46,485 nt of DNA from an uncultured Acinetobacter sp. (GCA_947627655.1 CANQWW010000004.1:1-46485), one strand, 5' to 3'; positions 20,859 through 30,335 are shown, counted from the stretch's first letter. Program-made: numbers and translations. Notes: a model not told the origin generated them from the sequence alone.

Positions 20859-21812
20859 ATGATTTATCTCATTTTATCTAGTTTTGTGCTATTGAGCATC
20901 AGCATGGTGCTACTGGTTTCTTATGAGTTAAGAAGCCGAATAATTAGTTTGCTTACGCAAATTTTGCCTTATAGCAAAAATCGAATGCTGATGGCTAAAC
21001 AATTGGCTGGGGAATTTAATCAGGCCGCTTCAGCAGAAAAAATCCAGTCACATTGGCATATTCAACAATGGTGGATTCTTATTGCCGCTTTGGTACTATT
21101 TATGAGTATCATGATTTTTACTTTCACCCGCCCCATTACTGCCAGTAGTTTTGAAGCCGATTATTTACGTGAAGTTGATCCGCAGATTTATACCTTACTG
21201 GATGGCCAAGTGTTAGCGCCACCGCCAGAAGTGAATGAAGATTTAATTAAAGCTGCCATGCGGGATGAAGCAATTCACTATGCCAATGTTATTTCTGCAC
21301 AAGCAGTAAATCCCTTACCTGCTGAAAAACTATATTTTCCTGACAGCCACAGTCATAGCGATATCAGTAGCGCAGACCGCAAATGGGATAAGATTAATCC
21401 GCGCTATAAACAGCGTTTGCTGATGGTATTCAAGATTATGCGTGAACAGCATGGTTATGAGCTGGTGCTGTTAGAAGGCTATCGCAGTCCAGAACGTCAA
21501 AATTCACTTTCTGCTAATCCCAATACCACGCGAGCCAAAGGCTATCAAAGTTATCATCAGTTTGGTCTTGCTGCAGATGTTGCTTTTAAACGTAACGGTA
21601 AAATCGTGATTAGCGAACGTGATCCATGGGCAATGCGCGGTTATGAACTCTATGGCCAGGTCGCAGAATCAGTAGGACTGACTTGGGGCGGTCGCTGGAA
21701 ATCCATTAAAGATTATGGACATACAGAATATCGTATGCCAGGTCTGAAAAAAACTGCTGAAGTGGCAAATCAATTGATTCATGAAGCTCAGTTACAGGCC
21801 GCTGCATACTGA
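20859..21812 (+). CDS. tagX: TagX-like T6SS peptidoglycan hydrolase (M15/VanY-type peptidase)
   Basis: N-terminal TMs; LLEGYRSPERQ, SYHQFGLAADVAF and GHTEYR zinc-peptidase motifs; end of the T6SS locus. Confidence 0.88.
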   Translation: MIYLILSSFVLLSISMVLLVSYELRSRIISLLTQILPYSKNRMLMAKQLAGEFNQAASAEKIQSHWHIQQWWILIAALVLFMSIMIFTFTRPITASSFEADYLREVDPQIYTLLDGQVLAPPPEVNEDLIKAAMRDEAIHYANVISAQAVNPLPAEKLYFPDSHSHSDISSADRKWDKINPRYKQRLLMVFKIMREQHGYELVLLEGYRSPERQNSLSANPNTTRAKGYQSYHQFGLAADVAFKRNGKIVISERDPWAMRGYELYGQVAESVGLTWGGRWKSIKDYGHTEYRMPGLKKTAEVANQLIHEAQLQAAAY

Positions 21813-21834
21813 CCTTTGTGGCCACCAGATTTTA

Positions 21835-22602
21835 CTATTGGGCATCAAGAAAGGCTTGCATCTGTTCCAGCACTTGGGCTGGTTGTTCACCATGCAACCA
21901 ATGCCCTGAATTTTCAATTTGTTCAATTTTTGCATGCGGAAATTGATGTTCAATAGCAGCAAAGTGCTCTGGTTTTGAAATATAGAAAGAATTGCTGCCT
22001 TTTAAGAAAAGCGTTGGTGTAGCCACGGGTGCAATATCATTCCAATACAGGATATCTGGATAATGTTTATATAAGGCCTGAACATTGAACAGCCACTGCC
22101 CTTTATTAAAGGATTTTAGTAAAAATTGAATCACCATTTCTTCATTTAAATATTCACGCATAATTTTGGCAGCTTCTGCGCGCGAGCTAATATTTGCCTG
22201 CTCTACAGCAAATAGTGCTTCAAAAATTTCTGCATGATGATTTTCGTGATATTGAATTGGCGTTATATCCAGAACTACAAGTTGTTCTACCCGATCACGT
22301 GCCATATCTGCCAATTGCATAGCAACTTTACCCCCCATAGAATGCCCCACCACAACAAATTTTGTGATGTTTAGACGGTCTAATGTCTCAAGTACATCTT
22401 GTGGCATCGAATCATAATCATGTTTATCCGCATGTTCAGATAAGCCATGATTGCGCAGATCTATTTGAATAACTGTTCGATGATTTGCAAAATGTCGGGT
22501 CAGCATACCTAAATTGCTCAAGCTGCCGAATAATCCATGAATAAAAATCATCGGGGTTAAGGTCGAATTATCGTGAGGCGTAATTTGATAGTTGAGGATC
22601 AT
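21835..22602 (-). CDS. Alpha/beta hydrolase
   Basis: IHGLFGSLSNLG, GHSMGGKVAM nucleophile elbow, SGHWLHGEQP catalytic His. Confidence 0.92.
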   Translation of the reverse strand: MILNYQITPHDNSTLTPMIFIHGLFGSLSNLGMLTRHFANHRTVIQIDLRNHGLSEHADKHDYDSMPQDVLETLDRLNITKFVVVGHSMGGKVAMQLADMARDRVEQLVVLDITPIQYHENHHAEIFEALFAVEQANISSRAEAAKIMREYLNEEMVIQFLLKSFNKGQWLFNVQALYKHYPDILYWNDIAPVATPTLFLKGSNSFYISKPEHFAAIEHQFPHAKIEQIENSGHWLHGEQPAQVLEQMQAFLDAQ

Positions 22603-22690
22603 TTTTGAGAATTCCGTGATTTCTTTGTTTAGTTGATGATATTGGAATTTTATTGGGAATTAATCAATTGCCAATTTTTAAAATTATAAT

Positions 22691-22738
22691 TTTGCTTAGG
22701 CTATTTTATTAGGATATATCTATTTGCTTAGGCTATTT
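22691..22738. repeat. Two copies of TTTGCTTAGGCTATTT, 32 bp apart
   Basis: Exact 16-bp matches at 22691-22706 and 22723-22738; further copies at 23126-23139 (ACTTAGGCTATTTT) and 25055-25071. Confidence 0.8.
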
Positions 22739-23002
22739 GTCAAGAGTATTTACAGTCAGGTGCTATCAAGTCACTAAACTCATGAAAAAATGAGGAATAA
22801 ATTTAAGAAGATAAATAAATGGATTAGCTGTCTTTTTATACAATTATATTTATGAAATAGAAATACTTAGGCCACTGTTGTCCCACAATTTTAACTAGGT
22901 TCGTATAAATCAATAAAAAAACGAAATATTAACTTAACTATATGGAATTTATTCATCTTTATAGTTAATCATTATACAGCCTCATCTTTTCTTTAAAAGT
23001 TT

Positions 23003-23085
23003 GAATGGGCTTGTGCAGGCAAAATCCTACTTTGGAAAGCCCCAGCAGTGCAAGGATGGGTAATGCGTGGCATCCCTGCCACATG
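23003..23085. repeat. Structured intergenic element (REP-like candidate)
   Basis: GC-richer island in AT-rich DNA containing hairpins GTGGC-ATCCCT-GCCAC (23067-23082) and GGATG...CATCC. Confidence 0.4.
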
Positions 23086-23303
23086 TATGGTAGCTTCAAC
23101 TGAATCACTTTAACTAGGGAGTGATACTTAGGCTATTTTGATTAAGTGAAGTATGAAATTCCTTCTACATTTAAATCTTTAGTTATTTTAATCAGTGATA
23201 GATTTTTTATTACTATATTCCCGGTAAAATTTCTACAAATCGCTTTTTTTATTTAGTTTTGATTCATATTTCAAAGTGAAAAATATCAGAGATTAAATGA
23301 TAT

Positions 23304-23708
23304 CTAGGGCTTTGTTTTTTCTGACTCAGCAAATTCCTCTGCCCTACTCTGACAAAATGTACTTATGGACATACCGGAACTATGCATACTCTGATTTTGA
23401 CGTTCCAGATAATTCTGTGCAATCGTCATCATCATCGCTGCCATATTTAATTGGTTATTGTCCCGGGAAGCTTGCAAAATATTCTGATAGGCTTGAATAC
23501 GGTTACAAAGTGCTTGACGTTCGTTGCTAAGACTAGGCTTGGTCTGCTCTATATGTGGTTCATCCAGAATAACTTTAGTCTCATTTACTCTAGCTGTTTG
23601 CTCAGTAATATACTGATCATATTGCTCTTGAGTCATAGTCTGAGCGACGGCGTAATTCATCACGAGTACACCGTTGACTGCAAGCAAAATAGCAAAAGCT
23701 AGCCTCAT
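23304..23708 (-). CDS. Small secreted protein of unknown function
   Basis: 134 aa with signal peptide; start overlaps the stop of the upstream gene (4 bp). Confidence 0.75.
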   Translation of the reverse strand: MRLAFAILLAVNGVLVMNYAVAQTMTQEQYDQYITEQTARVNETKVILDEPHIEQTKPSLSNERQALCNRIQAYQNILQASRDNNQLNMAAMMMTIAQNYLERQNQSMHSSGMSISTFCQSRAEEFAESEKTKP

Positions 23709-24073
23709 TCCTGCCCTTCTTTCCAGACATCTTCATAATCATCTGCATCGATCATAAAGCGAAAGCCTTGCTCCAGTGCCAGATAAGGAAGAACTTCCGG
23801 AGCAATATCCTGCAACTCACGTACAGGTAGGATTTCAAAGTCAGCATCGCTGGATACGTCTTCACCACCATAGATATACCAACTGACTTTGGTCGCTGTA
23901 TCCGCTGCTTTACGAATACCCACAATCGGGTCCTGATTCAGGGTGTGCACGGCCACTGCAATAACATCATCCCCACTCACCTCTACATATGCAGAGCCTA
24001 CTTCTTCGCATAACAATTTCTGTTCGGCTATCAGCTCTTGAAGGGGTGAAAGTTTTTGGGTGTTCTTTGACAT
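23705..24073 (-). CDS. Imm33-like (DUF2185-like) domain protein
   Basis: C-terminal pattern VSWYIYGGED...LPYLALEQGFRFMIDADDYEDVW resembles Imm33-type proteins. Confidence 0.55.
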   Translation of the reverse strand: MSKNTQKLSPLQELIAEQKLLCEEVGSAYVEVSGDDVIAVAVHTLNQDPIVGIRKAADTATKVSWYIYGGEDVSSDADFEILPVRELQDIAPEVLPYLALEQGFRFMIDADDYEDVWKEGQE

Positions 24074-24157
24074 GGTGCCATTTCTCTTCGATTTTATGCG
24101 CCCTAAGTGTAGCTTAATTTTTATAAATCTGAATGGGCTTTTATCATTTGTTGCATG

Positions 24158-24195
24158 ACATCTGTCTATAAGAATCTAGACAGATGTCGGTTTTT
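24158..24195 (+). terminator. Terminator-shaped hairpin with T-run on the + strand
   Basis: ACATCTGTCT-ataagaatct-AGACAGATGT-CGG-TTTTT; 10-bp perfect stem. Confidence 0.7.
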
Positions 24196-24207
24196 CAAAT
24201 GAATAGA

Positions 24208-24810
24208 TTATTTGAATACTTTGAAACGCTCTTCATCCGCAATAAAGTCTTTGCCATTGGCTTCACCTTCAATTGAGCCAAATACCAGTTGAGCACGCAG
24301 TTTCCAGTTGGCCGGAACATCCCATTCTGCATGAACCTGTTCATCAACAATTGGATTGTAATGCTGTAAAGATGCACCTAAGCCTTCTGTATGCAGCGCT
24401 GTCCAGGTTGCAAACTGTGCGATTGCTGTAGAATGCTCTGCCCAGACCGGAAAGTTTTCTGCATAGGATGGGAATTGTTCTTGTAGGCCTTTTACCACAT
24501 TTTGATCTTCAAAAAATAAGATGGTCCCGAAGCCTGCTGCAAAGCTTGCCATTTTCGCAGCTGTCTTTGCGGCACCTACTTCATCTTTGGCATAGCTTTT
24601 TAGTTTATCTGCCACAAAACCCCAAAATTTTTCATGTTGTCCATTGAATAGAATCACTGCGCGAGAGGATTGTGAGTTAAATGAGGATGGACTTTGTTTA
24701 ATGGCATGTTGAATCAAATCAGTTAAAAACTCAGGCGATTGTGTGACATTCTTGCCAATCGCGTAGATTGTACGGCGTTTTGTAATTAAATCTAAAAAAT
24801 GATTCGACAT
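24208..24810 (-). CDS. Nitroreductase family protein
   Basis: RRTIYAIGKNVTQSPEFLTDLIQHAIKQSPSSFNSQSSR resembles the nitroreductase FMN-binding N-terminus. Confidence 0.9.
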   Translation of the reverse strand: MSNHFLDLITKRRTIYAIGKNVTQSPEFLTDLIQHAIKQSPSSFNSQSSRAVILFNGQHEKFWGFVADKLKSYAKDEVGAAKTAAKMASFAAGFGTILFFEDQNVVKGLQEQFPSYAENFPVWAEHSTAIAQFATWTALHTEGLGASLQHYNPIVDEQVHAEWDVPANWKLRAQLVFGSIEGEANGKDFIADEERFKVFK

Positions 24811-25054
24811 TATTAAAAATCCTTGGATATATCTTCGAGAAAATTTGAACCTTCATGTAATTTTATTAAGTTTTTCTTACTAAATTAAAAAACTGGACAT
24901 AGATCACGAAAGGCCTGTATACCTTAAGAAAAAATAGCTTGAATTGCTATGTTATTTTATTGATAACCACATATTTTGTATGAATAAACCAGTTTTATCC
25001 CTTGTTTCATTTCAATGCAGCTGTATTTTTCTGGCTAATTCAAGACTATTATTT

Positions 25055-25071
25055 TTTGCTTAGGCTATTTT
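25055..25071. repeat. Copy of the TTTGCTTAGGCTATTT dispersed repeat
   Basis: Exact match to the copies at 22691 and 22723. Confidence 0.75.
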
Positions 25072-25137
25072 CTAATGGTTAAAAATAATCCCCCATTGTG
25101 GAGGATCATATTAAAGCTTAGATATTGTGTTATTGAG

Positions 25138-25629
25138 TTAGAACTTAGCATTCAGCACAGTGTTAGAAACTTTGTTTTTCCACAAATCACGTAGAACTGG
25201 CAGATAGAACTTCTCACCAACTTCTACCAATTCTGCATCAATCAACCCGTGGATATCATGCATAAATAAATAGTCCAGCTCTACAGTCGATAGCTTCAGG
25301 TGCTTTTTCTGATATTCCTTACGCTTCTGCTGTGCTTGTTTCACCAGTTGATCTGCAAAGGCTTTGTCTTTGAACTGGGTAAGTGCATTTAAACGTAATT
25401 CAATGATCCCCCAGCCTGCCAAGAACATCTGGAAAGTTTCGAAGTCAGAGGTGGTAGATTCCCATGACATTTCTTCCAAATTTTCATTTTCGGGCAATAC
25501 AGGTAACAGCAACTCCATTACACTTGGAAAAATCCTCTTAAAGTTCAGAATAAATTTAACAGGATGCTCACCTGGATAGTCCTTGAATTGCACTTTTTTC
25601 TGAACATCTGTTAAATAAATATCGAGCAT
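25138..25629 (-). CDS. Hypothetical protein
   Basis: ORF opens at 25704; ATG at 25629 (MLDIYLTDVQKKV) is the more likely start. Confidence 0.7.
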   Translation of the reverse strand: MLDIYLTDVQKKVQFKDYPGEHPVKFILNFKRIFPSVMELLLPVLPENENLEEMSWESTTSDFETFQMFLAGWGIIELRLNALTQFKDKAFADQLVKQAQQKRKEYQKKHLKLSTVELDYLFMHDIHGLIDAELVEVGEKFYLPVLRDLWKNKVSNTVLNAKF

Positions 25630-25779
25630 TGAAATTTTCCGTAGATAAAATATTGAATTACAATAATAAAAATTTTGCCTTGCAAAAATATTGCAAAACA
25701 GCATTTAAAAAAGTTGAATATCCTTATAATTATGACATTTTAATCAATGCCAAGCACGTTTTAAAAAATCCAGTTGTAT

Positions 25780-25944
25780 TTAAATGCGACATATAAAAGT
25801 GAATACAGCGCCGAGTGCCTGCTGGATTGTACTTAAAGTAGTGTTAAACTCCTTTGTCTTCGTAATTGCATCATTAGCAATTGACCCATGTAGAAGATCA
25901 TTTCTGGTTGAGATATTGTTACTTTCTCTAAAATAACAATTCAT
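25780..25944 (-). CDS. Possible 54-aa small ORF (not in supplied track)
   Basis: ATG..TAA reading MNCYFRESNNISTRNDLLHGSIANDAITKTKEFNTTLSTIQQALGAVFTFICRI. Confidence 0.35.
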   Translation of the reverse strand: MNCYFRESNNISTRNDLLHGSIANDAITKTKEFNTTLSTIQQALGAVFTFICRI

Positions 25945-26379
25945 TTATTTAATTTAGAGTTCCTAGGAAGAGAATACCGTTATCTCGACCTTGATTTTCA
26001 GCTACGGCATAAAGTGATTTACTTTGAGCGTTATAATAAGCTCCCCCTAAATACAATGATAGATATAAGAATCGTGAACAACGTTAATGACTAGACTTTC
26101 AATGCACCCTGCAATAACTTCATCAATTTCCCAGGCAATCTATTCATGGTGCCAAAGGTAGAAAAAAGTTGCCAGCCCCCTCACGGCCACCGAACAGGAC
26201 CACTGGCAGTTTCAATCAACATTCGGTGTGCAATTAAGTGAAGGTTACAATACCAATGCTTAGTACTTTTAAAATAAAAGGATTTCTTTCAATCACCCGA
26301 ACACTTCTAAATATTTTTCACTGGCCTTAATTAATGACCTTATACATGATTTCTGTAAAGAAGAATTTAAATAATCTTC

Positions 26380-26664
26380 TTAAAGGGGTACACAATAAAA
26401 ATTATAATAATTTGTGTTATTAGGTAAGGTAAAAACTCGAGTTTGATATGGTGCAAATTCCCATGTACCTATCACATTAGAGAATTTGTATCCCCAGTAA
26501 CTAACACCTGTTTCCATTAGATTGCAACGCACGAATAAACCTGTCCGATTCACACCATGTGCTGTAGAGGCACTACCGTGGTTTGCTACCGGTTTCAGGT
26601 CCACATAAGCATGAGCAACATTTGCTCCAAAACCCAAAACAGCAGATAAAAATAAACGCTTCAT
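26380..26664 (-). CDS. Small secreted protein of unknown function
   Basis: 94 aa; signal peptide MKRLFLSAVLGFGANVAHA; two mature-region cysteines. Confidence 0.7.
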   Translation of the reverse strand: MKRLFLSAVLGFGANVAHAYVDLKPVANHGSASTAHGVNRTGLFVRCNLMETGVSYWGYKFSNVIGTWEFAPYQTRVFTLPNNTNYYNFYCVPL

Positions 26665-26816
26665 AAACCCACCCTAACTTAAGACAACCTTCAAATTAGG
26701 CGACAATTCTACTAAATAATGTGATTAAAACAATAGTTATTCAAAAAAATGTGAAGTTTTTCTAAAATAAAATCCCCCCCTTAAGCTGTCACTCCATGAA
26801 AGCCCAATAAGCAAAA

Positions 26817-26900
26817 AATGGTGCTTTATTTCAGATAACAAAAAAGCCTAACCTCTGGTGAACTTATAACATTGGCACGGCGCGCAGGATCTGAACCTGC
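26817..26900 (-). pseudogene. tRNA-Arg-type relic: 3' T-arm/acceptor fragment plus a downstream 5'-end fragment
   Basis: Rev-comp of 26873-26900 is GCAGG-TTCAGAT-CCTGC-GCGCCGT-GCCA (T-arm, acceptor, CCA). 26817-26834 AATGGTGCTTTATTTCAG matches 17/18 the 5' end and flank of the tRNA-like gene at 45095-45112. Confidence 0.6.
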
Positions 26901-26935
26901 TCCTGAATGCTGGGCTTCTCGCGAATGTCAAAAAT

Positions 26936-26964
26936 AAAAAGCCCTCACTTAGAGGGCTTTTTAT
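26936..26964. terminator. Rho-independent terminator downstream of fumC
   Basis: AAAAAGCCCTC-ACTT-AGAGGGCTTTTT. Confidence 0.9.
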
Positions 26965-26981
26965 TTCTAAAGATAAATCAG

Positions 26982-28376
26982 TTATTTCGCATTCGGAGAC
27001 ACCATGTTTTCAGGTCGCACCACTTCATCAAACTGTTCTGCGGTTACTAAACCAAGTTCAACTGCGACCTGTTTCAAGGTTTTACCTTCTTTATAAGCAG
27101 TTTTGGCAACTTTAGCTGCATTCTCATACCCAATCACCGGGTTCAGTGCAGTCACCAGCATTAATGAATCATGCAGGAAGTGCTCAATCTTGTCACGGTT
27201 CGGCTCAATACCGACGGCGCAATTATCATTAAAGCTATTACATGCATCCCCAAGTAACTGGATGGATTGCAACAGATTAAAGGCTATCACGGGCATAAAT
27301 ACGTTCAGCTCAAAATTACCAGAGGCACCTGCCACATTAATCGTGGTGTCATTACCCAAAACTTGCACCACCACCATGGTCATCGCTTCACTCTGAGTAG
27401 GATTGACCTTACCCGGCATGATACTTGAACCTGGCTCATTTTCAGGAATACGCAGCTCACCAAAACCACAACGTGGGCCACTGGCTAACCAGCGAATATC
27501 ATTAGCAATCTTGTTTAGGCTAACCGCTAAGGTTTTTAAAGCACCTGAAGCAAACACTGCCGCATCTCGTCCAGCCAAAGCTTCAAACTTATTGGGTGCG
27601 GTCACAAATGGCAAACCAGTCAGCTCTGCTAAAGTTTGGGCTGCTTTTACCGCATAGTCAGGGTGTGCGTTCAAGCCTGTACCTACCGCAGTACCGCCTA
27701 ATGGCAATTCATATAAACCATGTAATGCCTGTTCTAAACGCAATAAGCCATGATCAAGTTGCGATACATAAGCACTGAATTCCTGACCCAGTGTCAACGG
27801 CGTAGCATCCTGCAAATGGGTACGGCCAATTTTAACAATGCTTGAAAACTCCTGAGATTTGGTATGCAAGGTATCACGCAGTTTTTTGACAGCTGGAATG
27901 AGCAATTCACTAATTTGCAGACTGGCAGCCACATGGATTGCCGTTGGAAAAGAGTCATTCGTCGACTGAGCACGATTGACATGATCATTGGGATGGACAG
28001 GTTTTTGCGAACCTAAAGGATTCCCCAAATTCTGGTTGGCAATATTGGCAATCACTTCATTACAGTTCATATTGCTCTGTGTACCAGAACCGGTTTGCCA
28101 GACCACCAAAGGAAACTGATCATCCCATTGTCCTGCAATGACTTCTTCTGCTGCTGCAACGATATAGCCTGATAATTCATGAGGAATCTGATTGAGCTCA
28201 GCATTGGTCAATGCAGCTGCCTTTTTAACCAAGCCCATGGCACGAATCATGGGACGTGGCAGACGTTCATTACCAATTTTAAAGTTCTGCAAACTACGCT
28301 GTGTTTGTGCCCCCCATAATGCTTCGCTGGGTACAGCCACTTCGCCCATGGTGTCATGTTCAATACGTGTTTGCAT
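26982..28376 (-). CDS. fumC: Class II fumarate hydratase
   Basis: [16 protein letters not shown] signature; 464 aa; FumC N-terminus. Confidence 0.97.
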   Translation of the reverse strand: MQTRIEHDTMGEVAVPSEALWGAQTQRSLQNFKIGNERLPRPMIRAMGLVKKAAALTNAELNQIPHELSGYIVAAAEEVIAGQWDDQFPLVVWQTGSGTQSNMNCNEVIANIANQNLGNPLGSQKPVHPNDHVNRAQSTNDSFPTAIHVAASLQISELLIPAVKKLRDTLHTKSQEFSSIVKIGRTHLQDATPLTLGQEFSAYVSQLDHGLLRLEQALHGLYELPLGGTAVGTGLNAHPDYAVKAAQTLAELTGLPFVTAPNKFEALAGRDAAVFASGALKTLAVSLNKIANDIRWLASGPRCGFGELRIPENEPGSSIMPGKVNPTQSEAMTMVVVQVLGNDTTINVAGASGNFELNVFMPVIAFNLLQSIQLLGDACNSFNDNCAVGIEPNRDKIEHFLHDSLMLVTALNPVIGYENAAKVAKTAYKEGKTLKQVAVELGLVTAEQFDEVVRPENMVSPNAK

Positions 28377-28441
28377 ATCTAACCTCTTTATAAAGTTCTG
28401 CTATATCCTTGCTTCATTTTATGAAAAATGAAACAAAATGT

Positions 28442-28461
28442 AAATGATAATTATTATCAAT
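28442..28461. promoter_or_regulatory. Fur-box-like palindrome upstream of fumC
   Basis: AAATGATAATTATTATCAAT contains palindrome TGATAATTATTATCA, close to GATAATGATAATCATTATC. Confidence 0.7.
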
Positions 28462-28484
28462 AATTAAAATAATGTTCATTTGTA

Positions 28485-29492
28485 TTATTGCCCACGCAAA
28501 GTGTTCTGATAGAAACGCCATTCATCTTCAAGCATTTGTCGAATGGAACGCTGTGGTTGCCAGTTTAAAGTCTGCTTGGCCTTCTCTGAAAAAGCCCCAA
28601 TCTGATCCAGTTCGGCATGAGGATAATATAAGGCATCTTCCGTATTGATGGTAATTTGCGCTACTTCGCCAATTTCATCCAGCAGTTTTTGCATCGAGAT
28701 GAGTTCACCGGCAATATTAAACGCTTCACAGGCAAAATTCTGTGTACTTAACCATTGTAAACTCTGAAGCACCGCATCACAGCCATCCAGTACATGCAGA
28801 AAACTGCGCTCTACGGTTTTATCTACAGTATTGGCTTGTCTACGCAGCTCAATACTCTCACGCTGTAAAGCAGCAACCTGCATGGCCAAAGGAACAATAT
28901 TTTTCGGTAATGGTGGAACCGATTCCCCCAGTACGCCATGTTCAAAGGCACCAGCAATATTGGAAAGTCTGAGTATGGCAATTTTCCATTCATTATCAGT
29001 CAAAGAGGTATCACGGATGATTTCTTCAACCATCTGCTGAGACTTGATATAAGGATTTGGATAAGCATAATTAAACGGGATGTCTTCAGTCAGGTCGGTA
29101 CTTGACTGACCATACACGGCAAGACTGGATAAATGTACCAGTTGTCTCACACCGGTCCTTTGCATGGACCTGAGCAGGCTCATAATACAACTGACGTTAT
29201 CATTATAATATTCTAGCGGTTTAAGTACGGATTCTTCTAAAGATTTAAAGCTGGCCGTATGCACGACAGCAGTAATCGAATTTTGTTCAAAGACTTTATT
29301 TAAGGCAGGTGTATTACGTATATCAATTTTGATAAAAGGCACATACATGCCAGAAATAAACTCCAGACGTTCCAGCGTCTGCAAACTGGAATTGGCCAAA
29401 TTATCCACCACAATGACCTGTTGCCCTTGTGCAAGCAGACTTAAAGCAATATGAGAGCCTATAAAGCCTAAACCACCGGTCACTAAAATCAT
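28485..29492 (-). CDS. NAD-dependent epimerase/dehydratase (GalE-like)
   Basis: ILVTGGLGFIGSHIALSLL Rossmann motif; YxxxK-type motif YPNPYIKSQ. Confidence 0.88.
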   Translation of the reverse strand: MILVTGGLGFIGSHIALSLLAQGQQVIVVDNLANSSLQTLERLEFISGMYVPFIKIDIRNTPALNKVFEQNSITAVVHTASFKSLEESVLKPLEYYNDNVSCIMSLLRSMQRTGVRQLVHLSSLAVYGQSSTDLTEDIPFNYAYPNPYIKSQQMVEEIIRDTSLTDNEWKIAILRLSNIAGAFEHGVLGESVPPLPKNIVPLAMQVAALQRESIELRRQANTVDKTVERSFLHVLDGCDAVLQSLQWLSTQNFACEAFNIAGELISMQKLLDEIGEVAQITINTEDALYYPHAELDQIGAFSEKAKQTLNWQPQRSIRQMLEDEWRFYQNTLRGQ

Positions 29493-29561
29493 TGTATACT
29501 ACCCTTTTATTATGTAGCCCAGATCAACCGCTTGCTGTTGATCAAGCCTGTAGTGAATTTC

Positions 29562-29930
29562 ATGAGCACCTTAATTCTTATTACCTCTGCACCGACGTCT
29601 ATACATGCGTGGCATGCTTTAGGGCTTGCTAAAGCCTTGCAGCAAAAACAGGAAAATTTCCGGGTTTTCTTTTATCAAGACGGTGTGTCGGTAGCGAATA
29701 CATTGCAATGGGTTCCGGATGACCAGCGTCATCTCACCTGTGAATGGCAGTCTTTGCAAATCCGCCTGCCGGTTTGTGTGAGTGCTGCGCTTACACGTGG
29801 CATTACCGATCAGGAAAATGCACAACGTCACAATATTCCACAACCTAACCTTGCAGATCGGTTTGAACTGGTCGGTTTGGGCGAACTTGCCGATGCAGTT
29901 GAAACTGCACATCGTCTAGTTCAATTCTAG
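29562..29930 (+). CDS. tusD: Sulfurtransferase TusD (DsrE family)
   Basis: FYQDGVSVAN and CVSAALTRGI motifs; ATG at 29562; order D-C-B-E. Confidence 0.85.
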   Translation: MSTLILITSAPTSIHAWHALGLAKALQQKQENFRVFFYQDGVSVANTLQWVPDDQRHLTCEWQSLQIRLPVCVSAALTRGITDQENAQRHNIPQPNLADRFELVGLGELADAVETAHRLVQF

Positions 29931-29973
29931 TCGCTCAAAACTTTAGGTCTGTTGCATTTAAAAGGTATATTGT

Positions 29974-30324
29974 GTGAAATCTGTACTCGTTATATTAACC
30001 CAATCTAATCTGAATTCTTTGCAGGTTCATGAAAGCCTGTCTGCCACAATGGTCTTGGCCACCTTTGGCTCAGAAGTAAAAATTTTGCTCCAAGGTGCTG
30101 CGTTGAGCTTATTACGTTCAGAGCTACAATTTGACCAGCTCAAACACGCCTTCAAGATCGCATCTAATATGGTCGACAGTTTTGAGTTTTATGATCTGAC
30201 TCCGATTCTGGTAGAAAGCCAAAATCAGAACTCACCTTTTGTACAAAAGACTGAGCAAGAAGTTGAATTTGTGGAATTAAACCCAGCCTTTATTCAGGGC
30301 TTTGATCATGTGCTGTATTGGTAA
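29974..30324 (+). CDS. tusC: DsrE/TusC-like protein
   Basis: Size and position between tusD and tusB. Confidence 0.7.
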   Translation: MKSVLVILTQSNLNSLQVHESLSATMVLATFGSEVKILLQGAALSLLRSELQFDQLKHAFKIASNMVDSFEFYDLTPILVESQNQNSPFVQKTEQEVEFVELNPAFIQGFDHVLYW

Positions 30325-30335
30325 GGTTGCGCCTC

